Assembly (NCBI GenBank): GCA_964541525.1
Contig: CAZIQF010000022.1
Span: forward strand, 1 to 31,296
Reading direction: 5' to 3'
Length of the DNA: 31,296 nucleotides
Source: UBA1737 sp964541525
GTDB lineage: Bacteria > Bacillota_I > Bacilli_A > ML615J-28 > CAG-313
Shown here: positions 9,751-19,500 of the stretch, piece by piece
Layout: each line of letters starts with the position of its first letter
Position numbering within the stretch: position 1 is the stretch's first letter
Notes under the pieces: model-generated
Databases searched by the model: none
Seen by the model: the letters and a program-made list of their open reading frames with translations, nothing else
Told to the model about the DNA's origin: nothing
Position numbers and translations under genes: made by a program

Positions 9751-9756
9751 ATTATA
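9751..9756 (-). promoter_or_regulatory. -10 box candidate for rplJL
   Basis: A perfect TATAAT on the minus strand sits just before the structured leader and 34 bases after the rplA stop. No good -35 hexamer lies 16-18 bases upstream, so the promoter is weak or of another type. Read-through from rplKA is also possible because I see no terminator after rplA. Confidence 0.4.
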
Positions 9757-9789
9757 CTTATGAATTTTTTTGAATTATTCTAATATTAA

Positions 9790-10482
9790 TTATGCAATAG
9801 TTGAAGAATCAATTTTGATTCCAGGGCCCATTGTAGAACTAACATTAGCACTTAATACGTAAACACCTTTTGTTGTTGAAGGTTTGATACGTAATAATTG
9901 ACGATAAATTGTTTGGATGTTTTCCATTAAAGCTTCTTCGCTAAATGATACTTTCCCAACTGGAACTTGAATGTTACCAACTTTATCAGTACGGTATTCA
10001 ACTTTACCAGCTTTAAATTCTTTAACAGTTTGTTCAATGTTCATTGTAACTGTACCAGTTTTAGGGTTTGGCATCAAACCTTTAGGACCTAAAACACGTC
10101 CTAGTTTACCAAGTTCACCCATCATATCTGGAGTAGCGATAATCATATCGAATTCGAACCAACCATTTTTGATTTTTTCTAAATATTCTGCATCACCTGC
10201 GTAATCAGCACCAGCAGCTAAAGCTTCTTTAGCTTTCGCATCACGAGCGATTACTAATACACGAACATTTTTACCTGTTCCATGTGGTAATGATACAGCA
10301 CCACGTAAGTTTTGTTCTGCCTTACGAGGGTCAATATTTAATCTGAATGCAGCTTCAACAGTTGCATCAAATTTTACAGTGCTAGTTTTTTTAACTAGTT
10401 CAACAGCTTCTTGTAAACTATATTTTTTAGTACTATCTACAAGTTTTGCTGCTTCTAGGTATTTTTTACCTCTTTTTGCCAT
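9790..10482 (-). CDS. rplA: 50S ribosomal protein L1
   Basis: L1 binds 23S rRNA at the exit-side stalk and is a translational repressor of its own operon in several bacteria. The open frame starts earlier, but MAKRGKKYLEAAKLVD at 10482, with GGAGGA eight bases upstream, is the conserved start and gives 230 residues. The conserved blocks GRVLGPKGLMPNPKTGTVT and the N-terminal RLNIDPRKAEQNLRG segment are present. It follows rplK by 111 bases, a long gap for this pair, which contains an L1-like hairpin next to its ribosome site. Confidence 0.97.
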   Translation of the reverse strand: MAKRGKKYLEAAKLVDSTKKYSLQEAVELVKKTSTVKFDATVEAAFRLNIDPRKAEQNLRGAVSLPHGTGKNVRVLVIARDAKAKEALAAGADYAGDAEYLEKIKNGWFEFDMIIATPDMMGELGKLGRVLGPKGLMPNPKTGTVTMNIEQTVKEFKAGKVEYRTDKVGNIQVPVGKVSFSEEALMENIQTIYRQLLRIKPSTTKGVYVLSANVSSTMGPGIKIDSSTIA

Positions 10483-10500
10483 TTTTATTTTCCTCCTAAA

Positions 10501-10527
10501 TGTGGTATAACGGAATCTCCTCCCACA
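10501..10527 (-). promoter_or_regulatory. L1-binding-like element before rplA
   Basis: On the minus strand TGTGG (10523-10527) pairs with CCACA (10501-10505) around an internal loop that begins GA and a small GGA/TCC stem. The closing CCACA is 3 bases from the rplA Shine-Dalgarno (10491-10497). The layout TGTGGGAG...CCACA repeats that found before rplK (11055-11087), suggesting both are sites for repression by L1. A separate 7-bp hairpin (10541-10560) precedes it. This is an inference from shape and position. Confidence 0.5.
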
Positions 10528-10593
10528 ATTTAGATTCTTCAAGAAGATTATTCTCTTCTTTCTTCAAATCTATCTTGTATAAAAGACTAATAA

Positions 10594-11025
10594 TTAATCT
10601 TCTACAACGATTCCCATTTGTCTTGCAGTACCTTCTACAATTCTTGCAGCACCTTCTACATCATATGCATTTAAATCAGGTAGCTTAGTTTGAGCAACTT
10701 CTAAAAGTTTTGCACGAGAAATTGTTGCAACTTTTTGTTTTTTAGAATTTGATGATCCTTTTTGAACATTTGCTGCCTTCTTTAATAAGTCAGATGCAGG
10801 TGGAGTTTTAGTAATGAATGTGAAGCTTCTGTCATCATATACAGAAATTTCAACAGGAATTACGTAACCTGCCATGCTTGCAGTTTTGTCATTGAATTGA
10901 CTACAAAATTGTTGGATGTTAACACCTGCTTGCCCAAGAGCTGGACCAACTGGTGGAGCCGGATTTGCTTTTCCTGCAGCGATTTGAAGTTTAACAACTT
11001 TTTTAACTTGTTTAACTTTTGCCAC
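10594..11025 (-). CDS. rplK: 50S ribosomal protein L11
   Basis: L11 forms the GTPase-associated centre with 23S rRNA. The frame is open from 11034, but the codon there overlaps the Shine-Dalgarno AGGAGGTG (11032-11039). The GTG at 11023-11025 gives the family start MAKVKQVKKVVKLQIAAGKA and 143 residues. The Pro-rich segment NPAPPVGPALGQAGVNIQQF, which binds rRNA and thiopeptide antibiotics, is intact. It is the first gene of rplK-rplA, with its own promoter and a structured leader. In most Firmicutes nusG would stand directly upstream; here an island intervenes. Confidence 0.97.
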   Translation of the reverse strand: MAKVKQVKKVVKLQIAAGKANPAPPVGPALGQAGVNIQQFCSQFNDKTASMAGYVIPVEISVYDDRSFTFITKTPPASDLLKKAANVQKGSSNSKKQKVATISRAKLLEVAQTKLPDLNAYDVEGAARIVEGTARQMGIVVED

Positions 11026-11054
11026 GAGACACACCTCCTTTTAATTGTCCGTGA

Positions 11055-11087
11055 TGTGGTTCATGAACACTATGATGTTCTCCCACA
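11055..11087 (-). promoter_or_regulatory. L1-binding-like element before rplK
   Basis: On the minus strand TGTGG (11083-11087) pairs with CCACA (11055-11059). Inside are an asymmetric internal loop (GA opposite ATGAA) and a 5-bp stem GAACA/TGTTC closed by TCATAG. The asymmetric loop next to a GG-rich helix is the kind of site used by L1 in rRNA and in rplKA leaders of other organisms. It lies between promoter and rplK ribosome site. Identification is by analogy only. Confidence 0.55.
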
Positions 11088-11135
11088 CATATAAAATAAT
11101 TCATAGTATATATTGCGTCATTGCACGCATTACAT

Positions 11136-11164
11136 ATTTTACCTTATTTTTGCAAAAAAGTCAA
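11136..11164 (-). promoter_or_regulatory. Promoter of rplKA
   Basis: TTGACT (11159-11164), 17 bases, then TAAAAT (11136-11141) on the minus strand. It lies between the bidirectional hairpin at 11194-11241 and the rplK leader, giving a leader of roughly 100 bases. Confidence 0.8.
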
Positions 11165-11193
11165 ACGTTATGTTCTTTTATTATTAAAAAAAG

Positions 11194-11241
11194 ACACATT
11201 AGATAAGTAATCTGATATTGATTACTTGAAATCTAATGTGT
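11194..11241 (-). terminator. Long two-part terminator after the GNAT gene
   Basis: An outer 11-bp stem (ACACATTAGAT, 11194-11204, with 11231-11241) and an inner 8-bp stem (AAGTAATC/GATTACTT) enclose a 7-base loop. Three unpaired bases sit on one side. A run of seven Ts follows on each strand. It lies about 50 bases after the acetyltransferase stop and ends the accessory island before the rplK promoter; it could act in both directions. Confidence 0.85.
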
Positions 11242-11294
11242 TTTTTTATTTAGTCCGTTTTAATCGAACTGGTTCGCATACTTGTCTATGTTTA

Positions 11295-12278
11295 TTATAA
11301 TTCTTTTTTCATATCAGCAAAACTTTGAGCAATTTTGAAGCCTGCAAATAGATAAATATATCTTGCTGGATTATCTAATCCTGTAAAGAAAGTCATATAA
11401 CTTGCACCCATTTCTTTTAATTCACGACATAAATTACAGAATAACGCTTTACCTAACCCTGCTTTTCTTTCATTTGGATCTACAATGATACCATCTAGAT
11501 GACCACGGCCTGATTCTTCAACATAGATTGCTCCTGTCCAACCAACAACTTTACCATTATGAGAAGCAACTAAAAACGGACGTGGTTCATCACGCTTTAA
11601 ATTACTTTTAATTGCTGATGCAAAACCAGGATTATTAATATTTTCACAAAACTCATCAATACCATAATGCTTTTGTGGATCATATAATTCAACATATAAC
11701 CCCCGTTCAGCATTTTTTGCCATATTATCAACTACACTTTGAGGCATTTCGTATTCAGCAAGTGGTAAATGGAATCCTTCATGAATACTATTAACAACAT
11801 AATGATGATGATATAAGAACAAATAAAAATCCGAATTTATTCGAACGCATGGCATACCAGGATGCATATGATGTTCAGTATGAGGAATATACCAAGGCCA
11901 ATTAATTTGTCCTAAGAATACGAAGCGAATGCTATTTCTGCCATTATTTTTAACAAATCGTTCAACTTCAGCTAAAAGTCTACCACCAATACCTTGTCTA
12001 CGATATTCATTTTTTACAAAGATTGTGTGTAAATATCCCGATGCTTTTTCATTGCCTTCATCCATTTTTCTTACCAAGCCACTAGCAAATCCTACTAGTA
12101 AATCTCCATCTAACGCAACAAATGTTCCTTCCTCTTGATAAAATGGATTTTTAAATAAGTGATTACAGAACCCTTCAAAAGTAAATCCTTTATAAAAGTC
12201 TTCTTCATCTCTTACTTCCATAAATAAATCATACACTGCTTTTACGTATTTTTGTTCATACTTAATAATTGAAATCAT
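11295..12278 (-). CDS. Tandem GNAT-family N-acetyltransferase
   Basis: A 327-residue protein with two GNAT domains. The N-terminal domain (about 1-145) has the acetyl-CoA pyrophosphate loop RRQGIGG at 93-99. The C-terminal domain (about 190-327) has RKAGLGK at 271-277. Double-GNAT proteins include mycothiol synthase, but the two-domain layout alone does not give a substrate. The region between the domains is rich in His and aromatic residues (HTEHHMHPGMP, 133-143, and YHHHY, 156-160), which may bind metal or substrate. The start is ATG with AAGGAGTG upstream. It follows the smaller hypothetical gene by 13 bases, so it is probably the last gene of a three-gene operon. Confidence 0.85.
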   Translation of the reverse strand: MISIIKYEQKYVKAVYDLFMEVRDEEDFYKGFTFEGFCNHLFKNPFYQEEGTFVALDGDLLVGFASGLVRKMDEGNEKASGYLHTIFVKNEYRRQGIGGRLLAEVERFVKNNGRNSIRFVFLGQINWPWYIPHTEHHMHPGMPCVRINSDFYLFLYHHHYVVNSIHEGFHLPLAEYEMPQSVVDNMAKNAERGLYVELYDPQKHYGIDEFCENINNPGFASAIKSNLKRDEPRPFLVASHNGKVVGWTGAIYVEESGRGHLDGIIVDPNERKAGLGKALFCNLCRELKEMGASYMTFFTGLDNPARYIYLFAGFKIAQSFADMKKEL

Positions 12279-12291
12279 TTTTGCACTCCTT

Positions 12292-12831
12292 TTAAATAAA
12301 TTTTATCTTATTAATTTTTAAGTAATCCATAATCGGATTAAGGATTGAACAAGCCCCTAGTATTTCTTCTTTTGACGCATCCAAATCAATCTCGCTTAAA
12401 TAGCAGAAAATATAGATTATTTTTTTAAACACTTCCAAACATATAGAGTTATCCTCATTCATTTGATCTACCATACAAATCATTTGTATAAATAATGGTA
12501 CATTTTTCAACGTTTCATCACAATTATTTTGAATTTTATCAATAAAATCGTTTAATTCAATCTTTTTCTTAATTCCGTTTTCTTTGGTTAAATCATAATA
12601 TCGCGTGATTTTAGTAATAAATTCATATTCAACTTGTGATAGTTTTTTATCCACTAAAGCAACCTTAAACAATAAGCTTTGCATATACAAATCAAAATTT
12701 TGAAGTAACTTCTTTTTACTAATTCGAATGAGTCCTGTTTGCTTCATTTCATCATAAACCTCTTCAATCAAATCAGCAATTTGATTATATAAATCAACCG
12801 CTTTTAAATACATATCTTCAATTTTTTTCAC
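12292..12831 (-). CDS. Hypothetical helical protein, paralogue of the upstream gene (TerB-like?)
   Basis: I do not recognise this 179-residue protein with certainty. It is clearly related to the protein encoded just upstream (12850-13416). Shared segments include LLFKVALVDKKLSQVEYEFI against ILFKVALADDVLVDVELEFV, and CDETLKNVPLFIQM against CDEVLAKVPLFVEL. The pattern of an aliphatic helix followed by a short acidic turn and E.EF recalls the TerB-like helical fold, but this is a guess. It is predicted all-helical with no signal peptide or membrane segment. The start used is GTG at 12831; the only purine-rich site (AAAAGG) is 13 bases away, and the ATG at residue 7 is an alternative. It lies between its paralogue and the acetyltransferase gene. 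Confidence 0.7.
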   Translation of the reverse strand: MKKIEDMYLKAVDLYNQIADLIEEVYDEMKQTGLIRISKKKLLQNFDLYMQSLLFKVALVDKKLSQVEYEFITKITRYYDLTKENGIKKKIELNDFIDKIQNNCDETLKNVPLFIQMICMVDQMNEDNSICLEVFKKIIYIFCYLSEIDLDASKEEILGACSILNPIMDYLKINKIKFI

Positions 12832-12849
12832 TTTATAACACTAGCCTTT

Positions 12850-13416
12850 TTATTTTTTACGTTCAGGAGCATATTTTACATAATGTTTTTTATAATAAGT
12901 CACAACGCTCTGTAATACCATTTTTGATGTTTTATCTTCCGATGTTTTTACACTACCATCAATAAATTTTAAGTAATTAGCGATTCTCCTTAAATAATCA
13001 TAAATTTCTTGACAATACGTAGGGGAAATAACTTCAGTTAATGAATCAACTTTTTTGTCACAAATTACCGATAGTTCAACAAATAAAGGGACTTTTGCTA
13101 AAACTTCATCACAAATCATTGATAATTTATTTTTTTCTTCCTTTGATAATAAACCTAAATTAACCAAAGCATAATCTTTAAATAAATCATCATATTCGGC
13201 AATTTTCTTTACAAATTCTAACTCAACATCCACCAATACATCATCAGCCAATGCCACTTTAAATAAAATTGCTTGGATAAAATGATCCATATCAATATAA
13301 ACATCTTTTTCTTCTAAATCTTTCTTTTCTGCAAATTGAATCATTTTTAGAACAAAATGATTTAGTTTATCATATAAACTTTTTGCAATATCATATATTT
13401 GTGGTATAGTTTCCAT
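12850..13416 (-). CDS. Hypothetical helical protein, paralogue of the downstream gene (TerB-like?)
   Basis: A 188-residue, soluble, mostly helical protein of unknown function and the first gene of the three-gene unit. The start is ATG at 13414-13416, five bases after GGAGG; a TTG at 13428 in frame overlaps that ribosome site and is rejected. Core similarity to the next gene spans most of the length and is strongest at about residues 48-75 and 100-120. The C-terminus is Lys-rich (YYKKHYVKYAPERKK), unlike its partner. The pair probably arose by tandem duplication and has diverged greatly. TerB-like helical bundle is the nearest family I can suggest, with low confidence. Confidence 0.7.
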   Translation of the reverse strand: METIPQIYDIAKSLYDKLNHFVLKMIQFAEKKDLEEKDVYIDMDHFIQAILFKVALADDVLVDVELEFVKKIAEYDDLFKDYALVNLGLLSKEEKNKLSMICDEVLAKVPLFVELSVICDKKVDSLTEVISPTYCQEIYDYLRRIANYLKFIDGSVKTSEDKTSKMVLQSVVTYYKKHYVKYAPERKK

Positions 13417-13455
13417 TCTAGCCTCCAAGGATTAATTCTACATAACTTTGTCATT

Positions 13456-13464
13456 ATTATATCA
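13456..13464 (-). promoter_or_regulatory. Extended -10 promoter of the hypothetical/GNAT operon
   Basis: TGATATAAT on the minus strand is an exact extended -10, 40 bases before the ATG at 13416. The -35 region (TTAAAA at 16 bases) is poor, as is usual for extended -10 promoters. It follows the terminator of the protease gene. Confidence 0.6.
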
Positions 13465-13511
13465 TAGATTATTAAGTTTTTAAAGCAAAAGCATTGATTT
13501 TTTATATAAAA

Positions 13512-13541
13512 AGAAGAGTCCAAGCAATTTCGAACTCTCCT
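13512..13541 (-). terminator. Terminator after the protease gene
   Basis: On the minus strand AGGAGAGT (13534-13541) pairs with ACTCTTCT (13512-13519), one G-U pair, then TTTTTAT. It lies 15 bases past the protease stop. Confidence 0.75.
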
Positions 13542-13555
13542 TATATTTTTAATAA

Positions 13556-16500
13556 TTAGAATTGTCTTTTCTTGAATACAATTGCTAACAAACTGAATGC
13601 TGATAAAGTTGAAACAATAACTGATCCTAAGCTAATAGTACAACCTACAGCTGGAGTTGCTGATTCAAGTTGAGCTAATAATTCTAATGAACTAGCAGGG
13701 AACATTGCTTTTTCATCATCTGTAAGAGCATCATATGCAGCGCGAGCTTTTTCAATAGCTGGAACATCTAGATTTGTTGGATTTTCAGGAATTTCGTTAA
13801 TTAACTTAACAACTGCTTCAACATTTTTCTTCATTTCAGCTTGTTTTAATGCAACTACATAATCTCCTTCAATTTTAGCTAATCCTTCAGCGTAGATTGG
13901 ATCAACTAAAGTCTTTTGATATGGAGTTAATGCTTGATAACTAGCTTTCAATTCAGCAATTGCAGAACCACTAAATTCATCAACAGTTGGGAATAATTGT
14001 ACTTTCTTGATTAATTTAGCAACAGCTTCAATATCATTAGTCCATGATTCTAAACGACTTGCAACAGTAGTATAAGCTCTTACTTCTTCACTTAATGCAG
14101 CATATTCAGCATTTAATTGTTCAATTGCTGATCTAGATTCAGCATAGATTTCAGATTTCTTAGTTTGTAACACTTTATTAACAAATGCTAATGCTTCTTG
14201 ATAATCAGCATATGTATCTAATAATTGAGCGCCTAAACCAACAACTGCTTGTTCTTTAGCTGATAATGCAGCATATTCAGCATATACCGACTTCAATAAA
14301 TTAGTAACAGATGAATTTTTAACTGCTAACACTTGCTTAATTTCTTCAATTAAATCAAGTAAATACTCTTCTTCCGCAGATGCTTCGCGTGTAATTGAAG
14401 CTTCTAATTCGTCACCAACATGTACTTCAGTGGCTCCTTCATATACAGGAAGAACTACATATTTATATTCACTAGCAACAGCAAGAGCAGTTGAATCTAC
14501 ATATTCACTACTATAAGTTACAGCAACAAGTTCATAATTATCATCGTATAATGCACGGAACACATAATAACATACACCAAATTGTGATCCATTCCAATCA
14601 AGTTTTATACCATCGCCTAATGATTCTAATGCTAAATCAGATGCAGCCAATACTTCTTCCATAGAAACTTCAATAGTTTCTTCAAAGAACATCTTATAAG
14701 CCCAACCATCATATCCTTTAGAATCTTCAGCAATTACCATTGTAAGCCCCCTTACAGGAACATATTCCAAAGTATTTAAGTCAAGGATTTCTTGAACGAA
14801 GTTAGCATATAGATTAACATCCATTACACCGTCACTACCAGCAGCAAGTTCTTGTTCTAGTGCAGGAGCATGTGAACCTAAGAATACAACTGTAGATAAA
14901 TATTCACAACCATAGAATGCAAAATCACCGATTGCAGCAACTGATTCAGCGATTACAACTTCTTCTAACCAATAGTTACCTTCAAATGCACCAGATTTAA
15001 TCTTTGCAGTACCAGGTAAAATAGTATAACTTAAATCTTGTTTACCAGTAGGATAAGAATATAATGATTTACCATCTTTACTATATAATACACCATCAAC
15101 AGTCTTAAAGAATTGGTTGCTTGCAGCAATTTCATAAGTTTCTAGAGAGTAACATAGATAGAATGGTTGTTCAGGAACTGAAGTCACATAATATGAGAAA
15201 CCATAAATTGTTTGTAGATTAGCAGGTAAAACAACTTTTGTAATATAATAACATTCGCCAAATGCACCGTAACCTAAGACAGTAACCGAATTTGGTAATT
15301 CCAATTCACCTTCAAAGCCAGTTCCATAGAAAGCATAAGGTTCAATTTCTTGTAATGTAGAAGGCCATACAACTTCGCTTAAGTTTTCAGAACCTTCAAA
15401 CATTCCTGTAGGAACAGCAACCATACCTTCTGGTAATGTAACTTTGCTTACATATGAATATTCAAACGCATTTTCATTAATTACAAGATTAGGATTTGCT
15501 TCAAAAACAACTTCATCAAACATGCTTAATGCGAAACCATCTGTAGCAATTTCCGCAATAGTTGCAGGAATTACAAGACTAGGAGCACTTGTACCAGCAA
15601 ATACAAATTCATCAACATACGCAAAATTCTTACCAAAAGTAAATGAATCAAAACTTTGCCATGCAAATGCAAATGGAACAGCCATAACAACAGAATCAGC
15701 CATTACATAATCACTTGCAAATCCATCAAATACATATTCAATTACTTGATAATCATATGAATAAATAATACCATCTTTAGATGAGTTATAGTATCCACCT
15801 TGAGGAGCAATAATTTCAACGTTAGAGCATCCAGCAAAGACTTTACCTTCACCATATAATTCACTACCATTATTCCATTCAATTGGAGCAACACTATTTA
15901 AAGTAACTTTTGCAAGACTTGTACAATTAGCAAAAGCACTATCACCAATCAATTCAACACTTTCAGGAATAGTTACAGCAGTAATATCTGAATTAGCAAA
16001 TACACCTTCAGCAATAGCTACTACGCCTTCTGGGATAACCACTTCACCACCTTGACCTGTATATCCAATAAGATTTCCAGCAACGATGATCAAATCTTTA
16101 ACATTTTCTTTAACAACAAGCACACAAGAATCGCTTAATTCACCAACTGATGCAGTAATTACAGCTTCACCTGAAGCAACAGCAGTTACTTTACCAGTTT
16201 GATCAACAGTTGCAACATTTTCATCAGAACTAGACCATTCAACAACTACTTCAACGCCTTCTTTAGCAACAACTTGTGCCGTTAATTGAAGTACATCATG
16301 AACTGTAATTAAGCTATTTTCTAATGCAATATCAACACTTGAAACATCTGGTTCCTCAACTGGTTCTTCTGGTTCAGGTTCAACTGGAGTAGGTTCAACA
16401 ACCTTAACTTTTGCACTACAAGAAATTTCTACACCATCTTTTGTTTCAAATGAAAGTGTAACAGTCGCTTCACCAATATTTAAGCCAATAATAGCAAGTT

Positions 16501-19500
16501 CAGGATGAGCATAAGCAACACTTGGTTTAGAACTTGTAAATGTAATTGTTGAAGTATCAACATAACCATTATAAGGTTCTAGTAAAATATCAGGGAATAC
16601 ATAACTACCTTTTTCAATTACATATTCTTCTTGATCAAATGAAGCACTTTCAACAGCATGAATTGGAAGTGTAACGATATATGCAGTGTAATTCATTGCA
16701 TAGTCATCAACATATACCATAACCTTATTATCAGTTAAATAAGGGATAAAATCAGTAATATCATGTCTTACAGTAGTTGTTTCACCAATCTCAGTATAGA
16801 ATGGAATATGTCCAGTTAATGATTGTTGTCTTGAAGTATATAATACATAAGATTGTAATGCGTGGTTATCATAAACATCAAATTCTAAATAACTACGTCC
16901 ATCTTCTTCAACATATCTAAATGGTTCTTCTGGTTCAACACCATTTGCAACATCTTCTGCTGTTTGATCCATACCAATAATATGTGGAGATTCATTATCA
17001 ATATATAATTCATAAACATATTGATATCTTGCATTTTCATAAGGATTTTCTGTATCTGTATGAGCAGTTACAACAAATTGTAAATGTGAATTATTTGCAT
17101 ATTCAGGAATAATATCTAATTGATGAACTACTGGATAGTAACCACCAGCAGTAAAATTATAATATGCTTTACGAATATAATCACCATACAAAGAGTCTAG
17201 TAATTCACCTGTATCAGCATCATAGATTTCATACGTTAAATAAGAAGCATTTCTTAATAATCCCATATAAACACTATAAATACCAAATGCAGCATATTGA
17301 TTTAGTGGAGCAATTGCATTGTGATCTTGAGAAATTTTAGGTTCAATATAACCAGTTGGAACATCATATTTATAAGTTCCCATCTTTAGAATATATTTTC
17401 CACCATAATAGTAAGAAATTAATGTAGATTCATAGCCAATAGCATCACCTTCATATTCATTAGCATCTAAAATAGGAGCTTCATCCCAATCTCCATAGAA
17501 TGCAAGGTAAGGAATTGCTAAATCAATTTCATTATCACCTAAAGCATATAATCTAACATAACCTTCAACATAAGTACCATAATCATATAATGCATCTAAT
17601 GAGGCTTTTGTTTCGTCACTTAAAGCAATTTTAACCGAAACGATTACTTCTGAACGAGCATCAACGGTAACCACATTACCATTTAAACTACCTTTACCAC
17701 TTACACCATATGTATTTTTAGCATCTTCAATTGCAAGATTTACACCTTCAATTGTAACACCATCTGAAGCTAATGAAGTAGTTAATACGTCTGTATCAAT
17801 TTCATATGCAACTGCTTCAGCAGACATATTTGCAACAGTAAATGTAAATGAGTAAACACCACTTCTATCAGGGTCATCACCAAGTTCAATCTTTGTCTTT
17901 TGTTGACCTCTAACATATAGGTAAGCAGGTGTACTTAAAGCACCATCAACATTGACTAAACCAGCACCTTGACGACGTGGTCCATATAATTCATTATTAT
18001 CACGATTAACTTGAGGAATTGCAGTTGACATTAATAATTGATATGCCATATCTGAAACTTTTTCTAGTTGTAATTCATCATTATAAAAACGTGATTGTAA
18101 ATATTGTTTTACGATTGCTACATTACCAGCCATATTAGGTGAAGCCATTGAAGTACCAGACATTAGAGCATAACCATCACTTGATGCATTAGGTAATGCT
18201 GAATAAACACTTCCACCATATGTAGTAATTTCAGGTTTTAATTCTAAATTAGAAAGAGGTCCCCAAGAGGAGAATTCTGATAAAGTACCACCATAAATAA
18301 ATGTATTACGACCAACTTGAGCATCAGTTCTTCCACTTGCAAGAATCTTACTACCATCTTCTAGTGAAATTGCACATACAGGAATGTCACATCCTTCTAC
18401 TACCGGATTAAATCTAGATCCAGGAACATTATTGAAAATAACTACAGCCACAGCACCACATGCTTGAGCATTTAAAGTTTTTTCACTAAAGCTTAATTCA
18501 CCACGTTTAATTAGTGCAATTTTACCAGAAAGGTTAGCGTTACGACATTCAGCAGCACTACCAAGTCCAGCATACGCAAATTCAAATTCTTTATTTTCAG
18601 TTGAATCACCAACAAGTTCATAAATAAAATCAATTTGTTCAGAAGTATTTTGATCGATTACTGCATTATTGAAAATTGCAGGAACACCACCTAAAATAAT
18701 AGCGGCTTCTTTAACGTTTTCAGTATCATAAGATGCAACTGAGAATGAACTATTATAACTTGATGGAGAAGAAATTGTACCTTGGTCTAGCCAACTAGGT
18801 GTACCATATGTATAGTTAGTACCTAAACCAGCCATATATTGGTTACCAGCAGAACATACAAGGTTAATTCCTGATTCATAAACTGCATCATAATATTCTT
18901 GATACATAGCACCTTGAGATTCAACAGAGAAACCACATGGAGATCCAAGTGACATATTAACAACATCAACACCTAAAACAACTGCATCATTTAAAGCAGC
19001 AACGATATCGATTGTAGCAGCTCCGCTTGAACTATCACTAAATACTTTAAAAATTGCAAGTTGAGCATCAGGGGCTGCCCCTTCAAATCCTTTACCATTA
19101 TTACCAGCAGCAATACCAGCAACGTGAGTACCGTGTTCATTACCTACTTCTTCCATTGTTGCAAGATCAGGATTGACATCATTATCAACATCAGCATAGT
19201 CATAAGCGTAAGGAACTTTATCACTTACATAAACATCTTCAGCACTCATTAATTCTCCAGTATATAGAGAAGAGAATAGTTGAGCAATCGTATCATCTAA
19301 TACCGCATCAATATCTGCTTTTCCTAGGCCAACAACAGTTGGATTAACACTGAATGCTTCATGTGATGTTTGTAAACCAGTATCTAAAATACCAATAACC
19401 ATACCTTGGCCACGATATTCACTATTAGATTTAGCACCTTGTAAAGTTGCAATATCAGTCACATAATCAGTAACACTATTGTCTTCAGGTAGTAAATATT

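Noticed and set aside
11265..11276. Palindrome CGAACTGGTTCG, similar to a Gram-positive LexA (DinR) box
   Set aside because: The half-sites are separated by two bases instead of the four needed for a LexA site, and it lies between a stop codon and a terminator, not at a promoter.
13556..13700. LPXTG sortase signal on the protease
   Set aside because: No LPXTG or close variant is present before the hydrophobic segment.
14300..16000. Repeated segments as a CRISPR or DNA repeat array
   Set aside because: The repetition is at the protein level (LRR and helical repeats) with poor DNA identity and no spacing like a CRISPR array.
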